Origin: Artemia franciscana
Lineage: Eukaryota > Arthropoda > Branchiopoda > Anostraca > Artemiidae
NCBI RefSeq assembly: GCF_032884065.1
Contig: NC_088871.1
Location: forward strand, 46,520,440 to 46,584,439
DNA length: 64,000 bases
Reading direction: 5' to 3'
Positions 1 through 10,321 of the stretch are shown in pieces. The position numbers were made by a program, and so were the translations under genes. The notes under the pieces were generated by a model. The model did not search any database. It saw nothing but the letters and a program-made list of their open reading frames with translations, and was not told where the DNA came from. Positions within the stretch are counted from its first letter, which is position 1. Each line of letters starts with the position of its first letter.

Positions 1-28
1 CAAAGTTGAGCTAAGTAGAGAAATATTC

Positions 29-247
29 TTGTACGGTATGTGCCTTTTTTACAAGATTTGTCAGCCCAAGCCCCTACAAAGCTCCTCTTGTCTGGCCCAC
101 GGTCACAGCAAAAAACACTGCAAACAGTCCCATCCGTCTTGCCTTAATTGTGGGAAAACAGGCCACGCAATTAGTGAATGCCCTGAGTCAGACCCTTTCT
201 GCAGAAATTGTAACCGTAAAGGACACACAGCCCTCCAAAAACAATAA
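29..247 (+). pseudogene. LINE-A ORF1 fragment with CCHC zinc knuckles
   Basis: The 72-residue reading contains a clean CCHC knuckle (CLNCGKTGHAISEC, spacing 2-4-4) followed by the start of a second one (CRNCNRKGHTA) and preceded by a partial one. Such knuckles bind nucleic acid in the ORF1 or Gag-like protein of Jockey-type LINEs. The frame is cut at about 244, where an unrelated A/T-rich segment with TAAAGA repeats begins, so the protein is broken by an insertion. The true N-terminus lies upstream of the window or is lost. Confidence 0.7.
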
Positions 248-440
248 AGATAAAGATAAAAGATAAAGATAAGATTTATTCATCACGAAACACACATACA
301 ATATTACATTTTACTATTTCCCCAAAGGCTCTTTGGCCTGTAAAAAAGGGGAAAATGAACGAGCCACTTACTCAGAGAAGAAAAAAAAAATAATCACTTA
401 CTCACAGAGTAAGTGAATCTTGCCCGGATCACCAAAAGCG
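244..440 (-). mobile_element. 3' end of another LINE inserted in LINE-A ORF1
   Basis: Read on the minus strand, the segment shows a short hairpin (CCAAAGGCTCTTTGG), then GATGAATAAA, then a tail of repeated ATCTTT units. This is the usual layout of a CR1-like LINE 3' end. It sits between the zinc-knuckle part and the remainder of the LINE-A ORF1, so it inserted after LINE-A. No coding sequence was recognised in it. Boundaries are approximate. Confidence 0.5.
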
Positions 441-468
441 AGTCGTAATCCTTAGAACGTCTAATAAG

Positions 469-1107
469 ATGAACCTACCCTACTCAGTTGTAGCTGCAAG
501 AATCCCTTGGCAACCCACACGGCCCAGTAGAAGCCAAGCAACAGTTGCTGTAGAAGATGCAAAGACAGTATTATTTCCAAAAGAGACAAATAATGTTCAT
601 ACTCAAGGTTCTAGTCAGTCCCCCCATCCCTTACCTAAGTTTACTTCAACATCCTGCCCTCCAAAAGATTCATCTAAAAGTAGCCAAGAATGGCAAAGAC
701 TTGCAACTTATCTCACAGTCAGTCACTTAATTGAGGTTAGTAATGAAGCTGAGGAAACCAAAAATATTCTCAAGAAGAAGGCTATCACTGAACTCCTAGG
801 TGATGACATCTTACAAACAGCTATAGCTCAATTATCCTCCATGAAAAAGGACATAGATTCCACATCAAAGCTAGTTAAGCCTGTAGACTCAACTGCAAAT
901 CAAATTATAACAGGCTCTGACAATGCCACAACCCCCAAGACGGTAGTCGGTGCCACTGCCCTAGTCAAAGGCAAAAAAAATATGAGAAAAAAATGGCAAA
1001 CTTTCCATCCCAGTCCAAAATTACCACCAATGATATTTCGTTGGCTGAAGAAGATTTCCAATATTCTAATCAAGGAGATGATGAAACTCACCACAATGGA
1101 TATTTAA
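469..1107 (+). pseudogene. LINE-A ORF1 C-terminal region
   Basis: An open frame of about 212 residues starts with SVVAARIPWQPTRPS, a Pro/Arg-rich stretch like those that follow the zinc knuckles in Jockey-type ORF1 proteins, and continues with Ser/Lys/Thr-rich low-complexity sequence. It ends at TAA just before the ATG of the endonuclease frame, so the ORF1 to ORF2 spacing is nearly zero. The frame is an ORF1 remainder after the insertion at 244-440. The ATG at 469 is probably internal to the original protein. No catalytic motif is visible. Confidence 0.55.
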
Positions 1108-2093
1108 ATGTGTACTATACAAGATTTTACGTTTCTCACGAATTTATCACTGTGCAATAATGTTGTTTTTAACTATTACGATGACCAAAATAATTTGCCC
1201 ACCAGCCCCTTAGCTAGCCCCGATAGCCCTTTAAACAAAATTAACTATGAATATCTCGACACTTTTGATTTTGTGAAAAATGTGAAACCTAAGCTAAATA
1301 AAGAGACCAAACTTAATGTAATTTGCTTTAACATCAGAAGTATACGGGATAAGTGGGCTAATTTTAAAGACTTAATTTTAATTAATGGTTACTGCCCTTT
1401 CGATGTAATTAGAATAACGGAAACGTGGCTTTCAGAAATTGATTATAATAATGATTTTTCCCTCCCTGGCTTTCAAGCTATTCATATTGAAAGAAAATTA
1501 ACCAAGTCCTCTGGCGGCATTTCTCTTTACATCCGGTCAAGTCTGAAATTCACCAGGCTATTAGACTATGAATCCTTATTCTCGCAACCTATAAATAATA
1601 GATGCATTTATTCAATAATCGTAGATATAAGTGTTGACGAGATCTCTTTTATTTTTTCATTATTTTATAAACCCCCCTCATTTCCAACCCTTTCTTTTGT
1701 AATCTGTTTGATGATTTTTCTAGTTTTATTAATTTACCACAAAAGAAGGCAATAGTTTTTGGGGACTTCAATTGAAATTTACTAAATGTTAGCAATAATA
1801 ATGATTGTGATACCTTCTTTGAAAGATTCACCTCAAATGGTCTTCTTCCCACAATCCTTTTTCCTACTAGAGTTGATCCTATGACGTCTACAGCTACTGC
1901 AATTGACAGCATTTTTGTATCCCCTTCCCTGGGAAACCACCTGTCCTCCAAAATAATATTTTCTGACCTGTCAGATCACTTTCCAATCTATCTCTCCCTA
2001 CCCTCCCTACCAGCTATTCAACCCTCTAGAACTAATACCCCTACGTATAATATACTATGTATAATATACGCCCCTGGATGTCAAATAGCCTGA
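1108..2093 (+). pseudogene. LINE-A ORF2 endonuclease domain (frameshifted)
   Basis: The first 215 residues contain LNVICFNIRSIRDKW, then ITETWLS and GGISLYIRSS. These match the N-terminal, Glu-containing and Gly-Gly motifs of LINE apurinic/apyrimidinic-like endonucleases, which nick target DNA for target-primed reverse transcription. The frame fails near 1755. The domain resumes in another frame at 1881-2093, where the FSDLSDHFPIYLSL motif carries the catalytic Asp-His pair. At least one frameshift therefore separates the two halves. The enzyme is not expected to be functional. Confidence 0.75.
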
Positions 2094-2599
2094 TAATCTC
2101 TTCATACCGAAAAAAATGACCTATGTAAGTTAGCTTGCAAAACCAGTAACGTTATTGACCTGACTAATAATACAAAGTACAAAAACTTATATACCAAACT
2201 CGTCCGGGAAGCAAAAAAATTATTATTATTCAAAAATCTCTCATTGCAAAGGGAACTTGCAAAAAATTTGGTCCACAATAAATGAAATTCTTTAAAAAAA
2301 AAAAAGGAATTCAAGATCTGTACCTATTAACCTTAAGGACATCAGTGGCAGATTAATTGACCCAATTTCAGTACCGGATGCTTTAATTATTTCACTAATA
2401 TTCCAAATGCTAACTCCTGTTCCTTCTCCCAGTCAGTACACCCTAGCAAGAATACAACTGATCGTAAAGAGGTGTTTCGAGTTATCAAATGTCTCTCTAA
2501 TAGTAGTACATCTGACTTCTTTGGCATAAATATAAGCTTCTTAGGACTGTATCTTCCTATGTTTGTGAACCCATTGTGCACATAGCAAACCTGTCTATG

Positions 2600-3932
2600 A
2601 CCAATGGAGTCTTCCCAGAAATATTTAAATCAGTAATTACTGTCCAATCTCACTTCTCCCAGTTATATCTAAAGTGCTCGAGAGAATTATATTCCGACGT
2701 CTTTCTCCCTTTTTATTTGTGATTCATTCTTCAGATTCGTTGATTTCTCCTCATCAATATGGCTTCCGTTCCAAATTTTCAACGGCTCATGCACTAATAG
2801 ACGCCACACAGTTTATACGTTCCCAACTTGACCTTAAAAATACTGCATTGGGCTTATTTCTAGATTTTTCTAAGGCCTTTGATGTGGTTGATCACAGTGT
2901 TTTATTAAGTAAACTCAACAACTTAAGGAGTTCCTTTCTCATGGTTTGGCTCTTATCTCTCTGGTGGAGTACAGAGTGTGAGTCTGGGCGGGGTGACTTC
3001 ACGTCCACTACCTGTCCGGAGGGGCGTCCCACAGGGCTCTGTTCTTGGTCCAATACTTTTTCTCCTTTATATTAATGATTTGGTTACGGACCTGGGTCCA
3101 TCAGTGCACCAAATACTTTTTGCTGACGATAGCAGCTTTTTCATCACCGGTCTTAATTTACCATCCGTCGTCGCCTTTACTCAAACCCTTCTGAATAGAG
3201 TACAGGTGTGGTGTCTCGTTAACTGCATGACCATTAACAGCAAGAAAAGTCAGGTTGTATTATTTCGAACCCCTTACAAAGAAAATGAAGCTCAGCAAGC
3301 ACTTGGCCTAAAATATTCTACCAATCTCCTCCCACAGGTCAAAGTTGCCAAGTTTCTTGGTGTCCACATAGACTCCTCCCTATCATTTGCAACACATGTG
3401 TCCTACATCAGACCCATAATCTTGCGACAGGTAAGTGTGATTAATCGTGTGAATTATTTTCTTCCTCCCGATATCCTTGTCACCCTTTATTACTCTTTTA
3501 TTTACCCATATATCTCATACTGCGGATCTGTTTGGGGCAACACTTATTCTTCGGTTACCAATAAATTCAAATCTACCCACAACCGTGCCGTCAAAGCAGT
3601 TTTTCGGCTGCCCCGACTATATCCCACCCAGGACTTGTACTCCGATTTTGGTATTATCCCTTTTGAACAAATCAAAAAATTAAATCTATCCCTTGCATAC
3701 TCCGCTTACCATAAAAATCTTCCTCCCCAATTATTATCTTATTTTAGTAGTAATAATTCTGAAGGCCACTGTCTCCGTTCATCCAACCGTTCCTTCATTG
3801 TCCAAGTGTGTCTCTAGTTCCGCCCAGCGATCCCCCATTTATAAATCTATACTTCAGTGGAATATAATACCCTCCAGTGTCGAGCTATCCACAAGTTTTC
3901 GTACGCTGTATATCAATGTACTAAAATTTTGA
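2600..3932 (+). pseudogene. LINE-A ORF2 reverse transcriptase (frameshifted)
   Basis: The first part (2674-3075) carries SKVLERIIFRRLSPF, HQYGFRSKFSTAHAL and LFLDFSKAFDVVDHSVLL, the early RT motifs with the first catalytic Asp. After a frameshift the second part (2978-3817) has RRGVPQGSVLGPILF and ILFADDSSF, the catalytic ADD motif, followed by the thumb region (AKFLGVHID, YPYISYCGSVWGN). The C-terminus shifts frame once more (3693-3932). Catalytic residues are still recognisable, so the copy is moderately old. The 2100-2670 interval between endonuclease and RT is too degenerate to read. Confidence 0.85.
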
Positions 3933-4272
3933 TATTATAATTCTTTAAATTCTTATTCAATTTGCTTTAATTACCCATGTTTTCTCTTTTCTTTTTTTCT
4001 CTCCTCTTCATTTTTAATTTTTTGTTGTTATGGTCCTCAACAAGTTCGCTTCCAGGATCCTTATTATTATTGGTGTTATGTTCTTTTTATTTGAATAAAT
4101 TGAATAATCGAGTAATTCTTCACTTTTGTTTTTGAGTAGTTCTAATTCTTGCTGCTGCTTATCTTCCAACCATATGTTTCTTTGTTCTTCACTTTTGTTT
4201 TTGACTCGTTTTAATTGTTGCTGACGAAAGTATTCTGATTGTATATTAAATAAAAAAACAATTTTTTTTAAA

Positions 4273-4505
4273 TGAAAGTAAGGAGCGACATTAAAACTTA
4301 AAACGAACAGAAATTACTCCGTATATGAAAGGGGCTTTTCCTCCTCAACGCCTCGCTCTTTACTTTGACTCTTTCTGTTAACTCTACTTTTTAAAACAGT
4401 AAAAAAACTTAGCGTAAAGAGTGGGGCGTTGAGAAGGAAAAGCCCCTTTCATATACAGAGTAATTTCTGTTCGTTTTAAGTTTTAATGTCGCTCCTTATT
4501 TTCAA
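4273..4505. repeat. Palindrome 1 of composite repeat copy A
   Basis: The left arm begins GAAAGTAAGGAGCGACATTA and the right arm ends TAATGTCGCTCCTTATTTTC. The arms match almost base for base for about 100 bases through AACGAACAGAAATTACTC and the CCTCGCTCTTTA motif, with a short spacer. The same palindrome occurs at about 10350-10570 and 58280-58535. Confidence 0.9.
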
Positions 4506-4806
4506 TAAAAAAAATTTTTTTTATTTAATTTTTGGACGTTTTTGAATTAATGCATGTTTTGATCTTGGCTCTCAGCACATAAATAATTAAAACGAAATTT
4601 GCATATTAATTTTTTTTTGGCTAAATAGCTTTATCATGGTTTTGATCGGAAGACTTTGAGAAAAAAGAAGTGAGGGAGGAGGCCTAGTTGCCCACCAATT
4701 TTTTGATTACTTAAAAAGGCAACTAGAACTTTTAATTTTTTACGAAAGTTTTCATTTGTAAAAAATATACATAACTTACGAATTAATAATACGTAACTAG
4801 CTTCTA

Positions 4807-5075
4807 TAATCGTATGTTTTTATTGCGTATATGAGGGGGTTCACCCCTCGTCGATACCTCGCTCTTTACATTAAAGCTTAAATTTCGTTCCAATTCCTTA
4901 AGAATGACCCCTGAATGACAAAGGCCGTAAAATAAATAGTTGAAATTACTAAAAATACTTTAGTAATTTGCGTAAAGAGCGTAAAGAGCGAGGTATTACG
5001 AGAAGGTAAACACCTCATATGCGTAATAATTTCTGTCCGTTTTATGTTTTAATGCTGCTCCTCACTTTCAGTAGA
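4807..5075. repeat. Palindrome 2 of composite repeat copy A
   Basis: The left arm (TGCGTATATGAGGGGGTTCACC, then TACCTCGCTCTTTACA) is mirrored by the right arm (GCGTAAAGAGCGAGGTATTAC, then CACCTCATATGCGTAATA). A CCCCTGAATGACAAAGGCCG spacer lies between the arms. Counterparts lie at about 10890-11130 and 57735-57990. Confidence 0.8.
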
Positions 5076-5984
5076 AAAAACTTTTCTTATTTATTTTTTT
5101 ATTGTTCTTTTTTTTAAATAATGCTAGAAAATCCTGCACCCCCTTCATTGAAAGTCCCTTCCCCCATGAGAAGTTCCTCCATGGAAACATCCTACCACGT
5201 AACCCCCCCCCCTAACGTCTGTACTCGGACGTTTGTCCGAATTCCCCTGAAAACGTCCGTACACTTCCCAGTAGCTATTACTATATGTAAAGACAGGTGA
5301 AACTTTGTAACTTGCAGCCCCTCCCACGGGGACTGTGGGGGAGTAAGTCGTCCCCAAAGACATAGTTATTAGGTTTTTCGACTATGGTGAATAAAATGGC
5401 TATCTCAGAATTTTGATCCGGTGACTTTGGGGAAAAACGAGCATGGGAGGGGGCCTAGGTGCCCTCCAATTTTTGGTCACTTTAAAAAGGGCACTAGAAC
5501 TTTTAATTTCCGTAAGAATGAGCCCTCTTGCGACATTCTAGGACCACTGAGTCGATACGATCACCCCTGGGGAAAAAAAACAAAAACAAATAAACACACA
5601 TCCGTGATTTGTCTTCTGGCAAAAAATGCAAAATTCCACATTTTTGTAGATAGGATCTTGAAACTTCTATAAAAAGGTTTTCTGATACGCTGAATCTGAT
5701 GGTGTGATTTTCGTTAAGATTTTATGACTTTTAGGGGGGTTTCCCCCTATTTTTTAAAATGAGGCAAATTTTGTAAAGCGCTAGTTTTTCTGCATTCTGC
5801 AGAATTTAGAGAAATCTCACGAATCAATTTATTTGAACCAAGACTGCAGATATGTATTGCATAATCTGCGAAGCAATAATTTTTGTCTGTTTAAAAGTTT
5901 CTTCTTCGTTCTTTACTTTCATTAGAAAAACTTCGTTTTTTAAACTAATCAATCTAAGAGTTATAATTAGGTTCACGCATTATC

Positions 5985-6165
5985 TCCCCTTTCTAAACCA
6001 CATTGTTTATCTACAGCTTCTCTTAGTCTAATAAGTGTGTCATCATGCTATGTAATTTGCTTCCAGCAGAAATCATGCTAACGCCTTTATAATTGAAGCG
6101 CTCACTCTTATCATCTTTCTTGTAAAATGGTTTAATTAATGTTTTCCTAAAATAAATATGTTTCC
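5985..6165 (-). pseudogene. Degraded RTE reverse-transcriptase fragment
   Basis: Read on the minus strand, the segment gives FRKTLIKPFYKKDDKSE followed by a GVSMISAGSKL-like stretch. This aligns directly with the intact element at 45.7 kb (FRKTLIKPLYKKGDKSE, then GISLVSVGSKL). It is therefore a short relic of the same RTE family, with stops and frame loss beyond. Confidence 0.7.
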
Positions 6166-6469
6166 CCCCGTTTTCAAATCATATTCAGTCTTTAGTAATT
6201 TATCTCTCTCTTCACAACCACGATATTTCATAGGTAATTTTGTGCCCAAAAATGTGCGCCGGGAAAGGAGTTGTAACTGCGCTTAAAAAAATGTGTTGGA
6301 AACTAAGAACAAATTACATAGCGTGGGAAATATGCAAAGAATGTGCGGGACAGAATTGTTTTTAGAAGTGAATAGGGTTTATCGACTATGGAAAAATACA
6401 ATCTTGTTTCATTTTCTATTGCAGCCGATCTTTATAGCAATCCTTTTTTGTTTTTGCCTAAGCCATAAA

Positions 6470-6905
6470 CTACTACTACTACTACTAATAACTCACTGCA
6501 GCACCGAGCCGCCTGAGGCCAACACAGCTACACACGCTCCTCCTCCAACCTGATCTATTTAAAGCCTCCCTCTTTACACCCTCCCAGGAAGTTCCCATAT
6601 CCTTTAAATCTTTTTTTATGACATCCTCCCAACCCAGACAAGGACGACCTGCTTTCGTATAGCCCCAGACGGTTGCCCAAAAAGGACAATCTTCGGGAAT
6701 CTGTCATCCTTCATCCGTAGAACGTGGCCTAGCCATCTCAACCTTTCTTTCATTATAGCCCTAGAAAGCGGGATTGAACCACATTTTTCGTACAACCTAC
6801 TGTTTGAAATACGGTCAGTCAGCTGGGTACCCAGAACAATCCGTAGGCAATTTCTCTGGGAAACATCTAGTAAATTTTCATCTGCTTTTCGGAGCGCCCA
6901 TGCTT
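6470..6905 (-). mobile_element. RTE 3'-end fragment (reverse copy)
   Basis: The minus-strand reading (LRKADENLLDVSQRNCLRIV, later RWLGHVLRMKDDRFPKIVLF) is the C-terminus of the RTE ORF found at 46.6-47.06 kb. The 3' tail appears on + as a CTACTACTACTACTA run at about 6472-6490. Only about 430 bases of the element are present. It lies head to head with the forward copy that follows. Confidence 0.9.
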
Positions 6906-6911
6906 GTTTGG

Positions 6912-7285
6912 ATTGTTCTGGGTACCCGGCTGACTGACCGTTTTTCAAAGAGTAGGTTGTACGAAAAATGTGGTTCAATCCCGCTTTCTAGGGCTATAAT
7001 GAAAAAAAAGATTGAGATGGCTAGGCCACGTTCTACGGATGAAGGATGACAGATTCCCGAAGATTGTCCTTTTTGGCCAACCGTCTGGGGCTACACGGAA
7101 AGCGGGTCGTCCTTGTCTTGGTTGGGAGGATGTCATAAATAAAGATTTAAAGGAAATGGGAACTTCCTGGGAGGGTGTAAAGAGGGAGGCCTTGAATAGA
7201 TTAGGTTGGAGGAGGAGCGTGCGTAGCTATGTTGGCCTCAGGCGGCTTGGTGCTGCAGTGAGTTATTATTATTAGTAGTAGTAGT
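6912..7285 (+). mobile_element. RTE 3'-end fragment (forward copy)
   Basis: This is the same 3' region as the preceding fragment, now on +. It contains the GLRRLGAAVSYYY C-terminus and a TTATTATTAGTAGTAGTAG tail at about 7262-7285. The sequence from 7012 (MRWLGHVLRMKDDRFPKIVL) is open to the stop. The two fragments make an inverted repeat with arms of about 370 bases and a centre near 6908. Confidence 0.9.
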
Positions 7286-7289
7286 TGTT

Positions 7290-8735
7290 GCTATTGGCCG
7301 TGCTTTGCTGTTTGCTAGGTTGCAGCTATTGCCGCAACCATGATAATTGAGAAGAGTAATTCATGAAACCTCTGGAAAGCTTTGAACCATGACGCTGAAA
7401 TGGCTATTTGTACCTCAAAAATTGTAACTGATCATAAAAAGAAATCAGAAAATTCTACTTGGAACTGCGTCGTTGAAGATCCAACGCCGTCTGTCAAGCG
7501 TTGTGACAAAGAGCCCACTCCTTGAGTGTTTTATGATAGTGTTCTTTAGGTTATATTCACGATGAGAAATTACTAATGCCATGATTCAACTAGCACTAAT
7601 TTGAGCCAGTCAGATTTTTCAAAGAACTTTCTGATCAGCAGAAAAACTGATAAATTAGGGCTAGCTGAATCTTGGCATTAGCAAAACTGAATTGTGAGTA
7701 GGTCATTAGTCTACTACATTCAGGTGCTTTTCTATTTTATTTTACATTGAATAAACAATCAAATTATCAAGGCTGATGTATTTTAGCTGTGTTAAAATAA
7801 CCTTATACAAAATTACCGCTTTGAATGCCTTTGTGCCTGATTTTTTCACTGCCTGCTCTTCTTTTTACCGCATTGGCTTAATTTGGGGTACGACCAAAAC
7901 GAGGACCCTACTGTCTACGGTCCAAGTGAGCTATCATTTTCAAAAGCCAAACTAACAAATGGAAAAAGGTATCTTTACCTGTGAAGTGCACTGGGCTCAA
8001 AAACTTCCAATTTTTTTTTCTAATTTACCATTTTCTTCATTAGCTCGAAGGAATGATTTCTCCTTTTTGCGCTTAAAAAAATTATGGTTCTGGATGGCCA
8101 GTCTTTTCGTATACTCAGGGTTATCTTTGAGTGTACTTCTAAATGAGGAGCTTTTCGCTTCTGGAAATTAGTTCAGTCAGGTGGTTAAAACTTTTAAGAA
8201 CAGACCCAGAGCCTGAAATATGTCCGGGAAGGTCCTTTGAAGTATCTACCGCTACCCTCTTCCTTCCAGAAAATGATGACTTTTAATGAGCATGGATAAA
8301 TTTTTGGCATAAAAGTGAAACTTTCATAAATAGATCTACAGGAAAAGTGAGACGCAGAGAAAACAGGTTTATGTCCCCTGTGAAAATTTTGGTATAATCT
8401 TTTCTGATCTCTTAGGGCTTTAATACACCAACAAAAGACGGAAATGATATTATCACTCCATAGCTGAGATTCATTTCTATCCATCTAACGGACTATAAAT
8501 TAAGTGTAAAGGGTTTTTTAGACTAAAAATAGGTCAAAAGTTGGTTGAAAATCGTTGTGAAAAAGACGATTTTCCTATTTTCTAAGTAATTTTAGAATCT
8601 TCCCCAAAAAAAAGTCCAAGTAATATCATCATACTGGGTCGGTGAATGGGTAGATCTGAAACCTGCTTTTGCAACGAAATAAGTACTTTCTCCTTTTTTG
8701 TGCACGTTACGGCTGAAGGTTTGTTGCAAAATTAC
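7290..8735. other. No recognisable gene
   Basis: This is AT-rich sequence. A short stretch at about 7295-7345 (CTAGGTTGCAGCTATTGCCG and flanks) resembles 43338-43385 and is probably repeat-derived. The 96-residue open frame on minus at 8194-8484 has no recognisable motif. I see nothing else to annotate. Confidence 0.5.
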
Positions 8736-8805
8736 TTTTTTTGGAGGGAATATATATCCGAAATTTTGAGATTGCAGTTTTGCTCAACATAGTTGAAAGA
8801 ACCCT

Positions 8806-8898
<93 letters not shown>

Positions 8899-9145
8899 TG
8901 GGTGACACCACCCTGAAAGCTTACAGGGCAAGAACTATGAGTTTTACTAGTTGCCCATTATCTACATTAAAGTTTTTTATGGAAAGGGGTGGTCGTATAA
9001 AATTTGGAGAAGGCTCATTGGATTGGAAGTCAGAAGTTCTAGTGCCTTTTTAGGAGTCAAAAGTGATTGGAGAGCAACTTAACACCCCTTCTCCCCTGCG
9101 TCCTCTTTTCCCAGATATATCCGATAGAAATTTTGAGGTAGTCAT
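8736..9145. repeat. Diverged relative of the composite repeat, interrupted by a T run
   Basis: GAAATTTTGAGATTGCAGTT at about 8760 resembles 38549-38570 in composite copy D. AGTTCTAGTGCCTTTTTAGG and the following ATATCCGATAGAAATTTTGAGGTAG (about 9032-9145) follow the order of the same block, with many substitutions. The homology is by eye and moderate. Confidence 0.4.
8808..8897. repeat. Homopolymer run of 90 T
   Basis: The run is uninterrupted from 8808 to 8897. Long lysine or phenylalanine open frames across it are artefacts. It could be the poly(A) tail of a minus-strand retrocopy or slippage expansion. The true length is uncertain in any assembly. Confidence 0.95.
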
Positions 9146-10321
9146 TTTATTTAAAAAAAAAGCTTATCCTAAATCAGGGGAATGGTTTTTTTCAACCAAA
9201 TTAGTAGACTAAGCCCTAGACTCAAAATCTGTCTTCTATGGAATTTTCTTGACAATACTAAATAGGGAAGGAGTATAGATAGAAGCTTAAAAACGCTTCC
9301 CCGGTCATAATTTAGTCTCTGCATTCAATCCTGGAAGTTTCATCCTCCCAACTCAACTACTTTCCAAGATAGAAAAATCTAGATTTTTACATCATCTTTT
9401 AAGCTGACGAATTCATATGTCGAGGGGAAATCTAGGCTAAGCATAAATCTTATTTGAAAAAGTGTGCTTGAAGTTTACATAAAAGGCAGGCTCTAGTTTC
9501 TATAGAACCTTTGCAGACTATTCAATGCTGAAAAAAAAACTGTTAAGTCATACTTCACTATTCTCGGGTAGTGAACTCGGTCTTTAGAAAAGCGAAGCAA
9601 CTACAGACACCAAATGGGTCGTGCAGTCACAATTGAAGAGTTGCGCGAGAGTTGTGCCTTTATGCAAGACTATGAAAGGTATTCCACCTTGTCATTCGCG
9701 CGGTGTCATATGTTTTAAACTATAAGTACTGACAGTGCATGTTTGGAATCTTTGCAGAAAAGTCTAGACCGTCATAAATTCATCATTTGGATTTGAACTA
9801 TTTTTGGAATTGAACTGTATGTAAGTGACATTGGATCCTTACACTTTTTTAATTAGTTCTAAATGTGTTTCGACAGACTCTATTTTTTGGTATCGCTTTT
9901 TTCATCCCCTCTTCGAATTACACACTACACAGCAAAATTCTCATTTTATTTCGAGAAAATTAAATTTTATTTCGTATTTTCAGTGTTGCTGTCAGTTTAA
10001 GGGCAAATGAGCCCCCCACGCTAATTCCTGGATATAGCCCCAAGCTAAATACGAAAGTTTCGGGGATCTGTTTTTTTTATTTTTGCTTATTTTTCGTCAA
10101 CATTTGGTTTGAATGACAATTTGATAAAAAGAAAAGACAAAACAGGAAAATCAGTGGCCCTGCAATGGTTTTCAAACACGTTAAAGCATAGTCTTGAATT
10201 TTTTCCCCTGGTATGAACTATACTACCTTCCAGTAATATGTTGGCAGTTCATCTTGATTTAAGCAAGCTTCAGTTCTTTAGAAATCGCTTAAATATCCTA
10301 ATCTGTTCCTTGGTGAAGATT
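9146..10321. other. No recognisable gene
   Basis: This is AT-rich sequence with no open frame of note, no RNA gene and no clear repeat copy apart from low-complexity T and A runs. Confidence 0.5.

Larger units (their letters stand above)
1..4110 (+). mobile_element. LINE-A: decayed non-LTR retrotransposon (CR1/Jockey-like), 5' end outside window
   Basis: The region reads in order as an ORF1 zinc-knuckle piece, an ORF1 remainder, an apurinic-endonuclease-like domain and a reverse transcriptase, all on +, as expected of a two-ORF LINE. It ends near an A/T-rich 3' tail with AATAAA at about 4095 and a repeated TTGAATAA motif. Several stops and frameshifts make it non-autonomous. Its ORF1 is split by a foreign 3' LINE end at about 244-440. 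Clade assignment to CR1/Jockey is from the overall look of the RT and not from a tree. The right boundary is approximate. Confidence 0.8.
4255..5776 (+). repeat. Composite palindromic repeat, copy A (truncated)
   Basis: This block begins with GTAAGGAGCGACATTAAAAC and shares its whole order of landmarks with the blocks at 10322-12005 (same strand) and 56828-58565 (reverse): a first palindrome, GATCGGAAGACTTTGAG, GGGGGAGGCCTAGTTGCC-like text, a second palindrome, and ATCACCCCTGG. Compared with the fullest copy it lacks the last 200 bases or so. Several readings in it are open but have no recognisable protein and differ between copies. I see no transposase. Confidence 0.85.

Noticed and set aside
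8707-9053. Overlapping frames with long poly-Lys (minus) and poly-Phe (plus)
   Set aside because: They only translate the T90 run.
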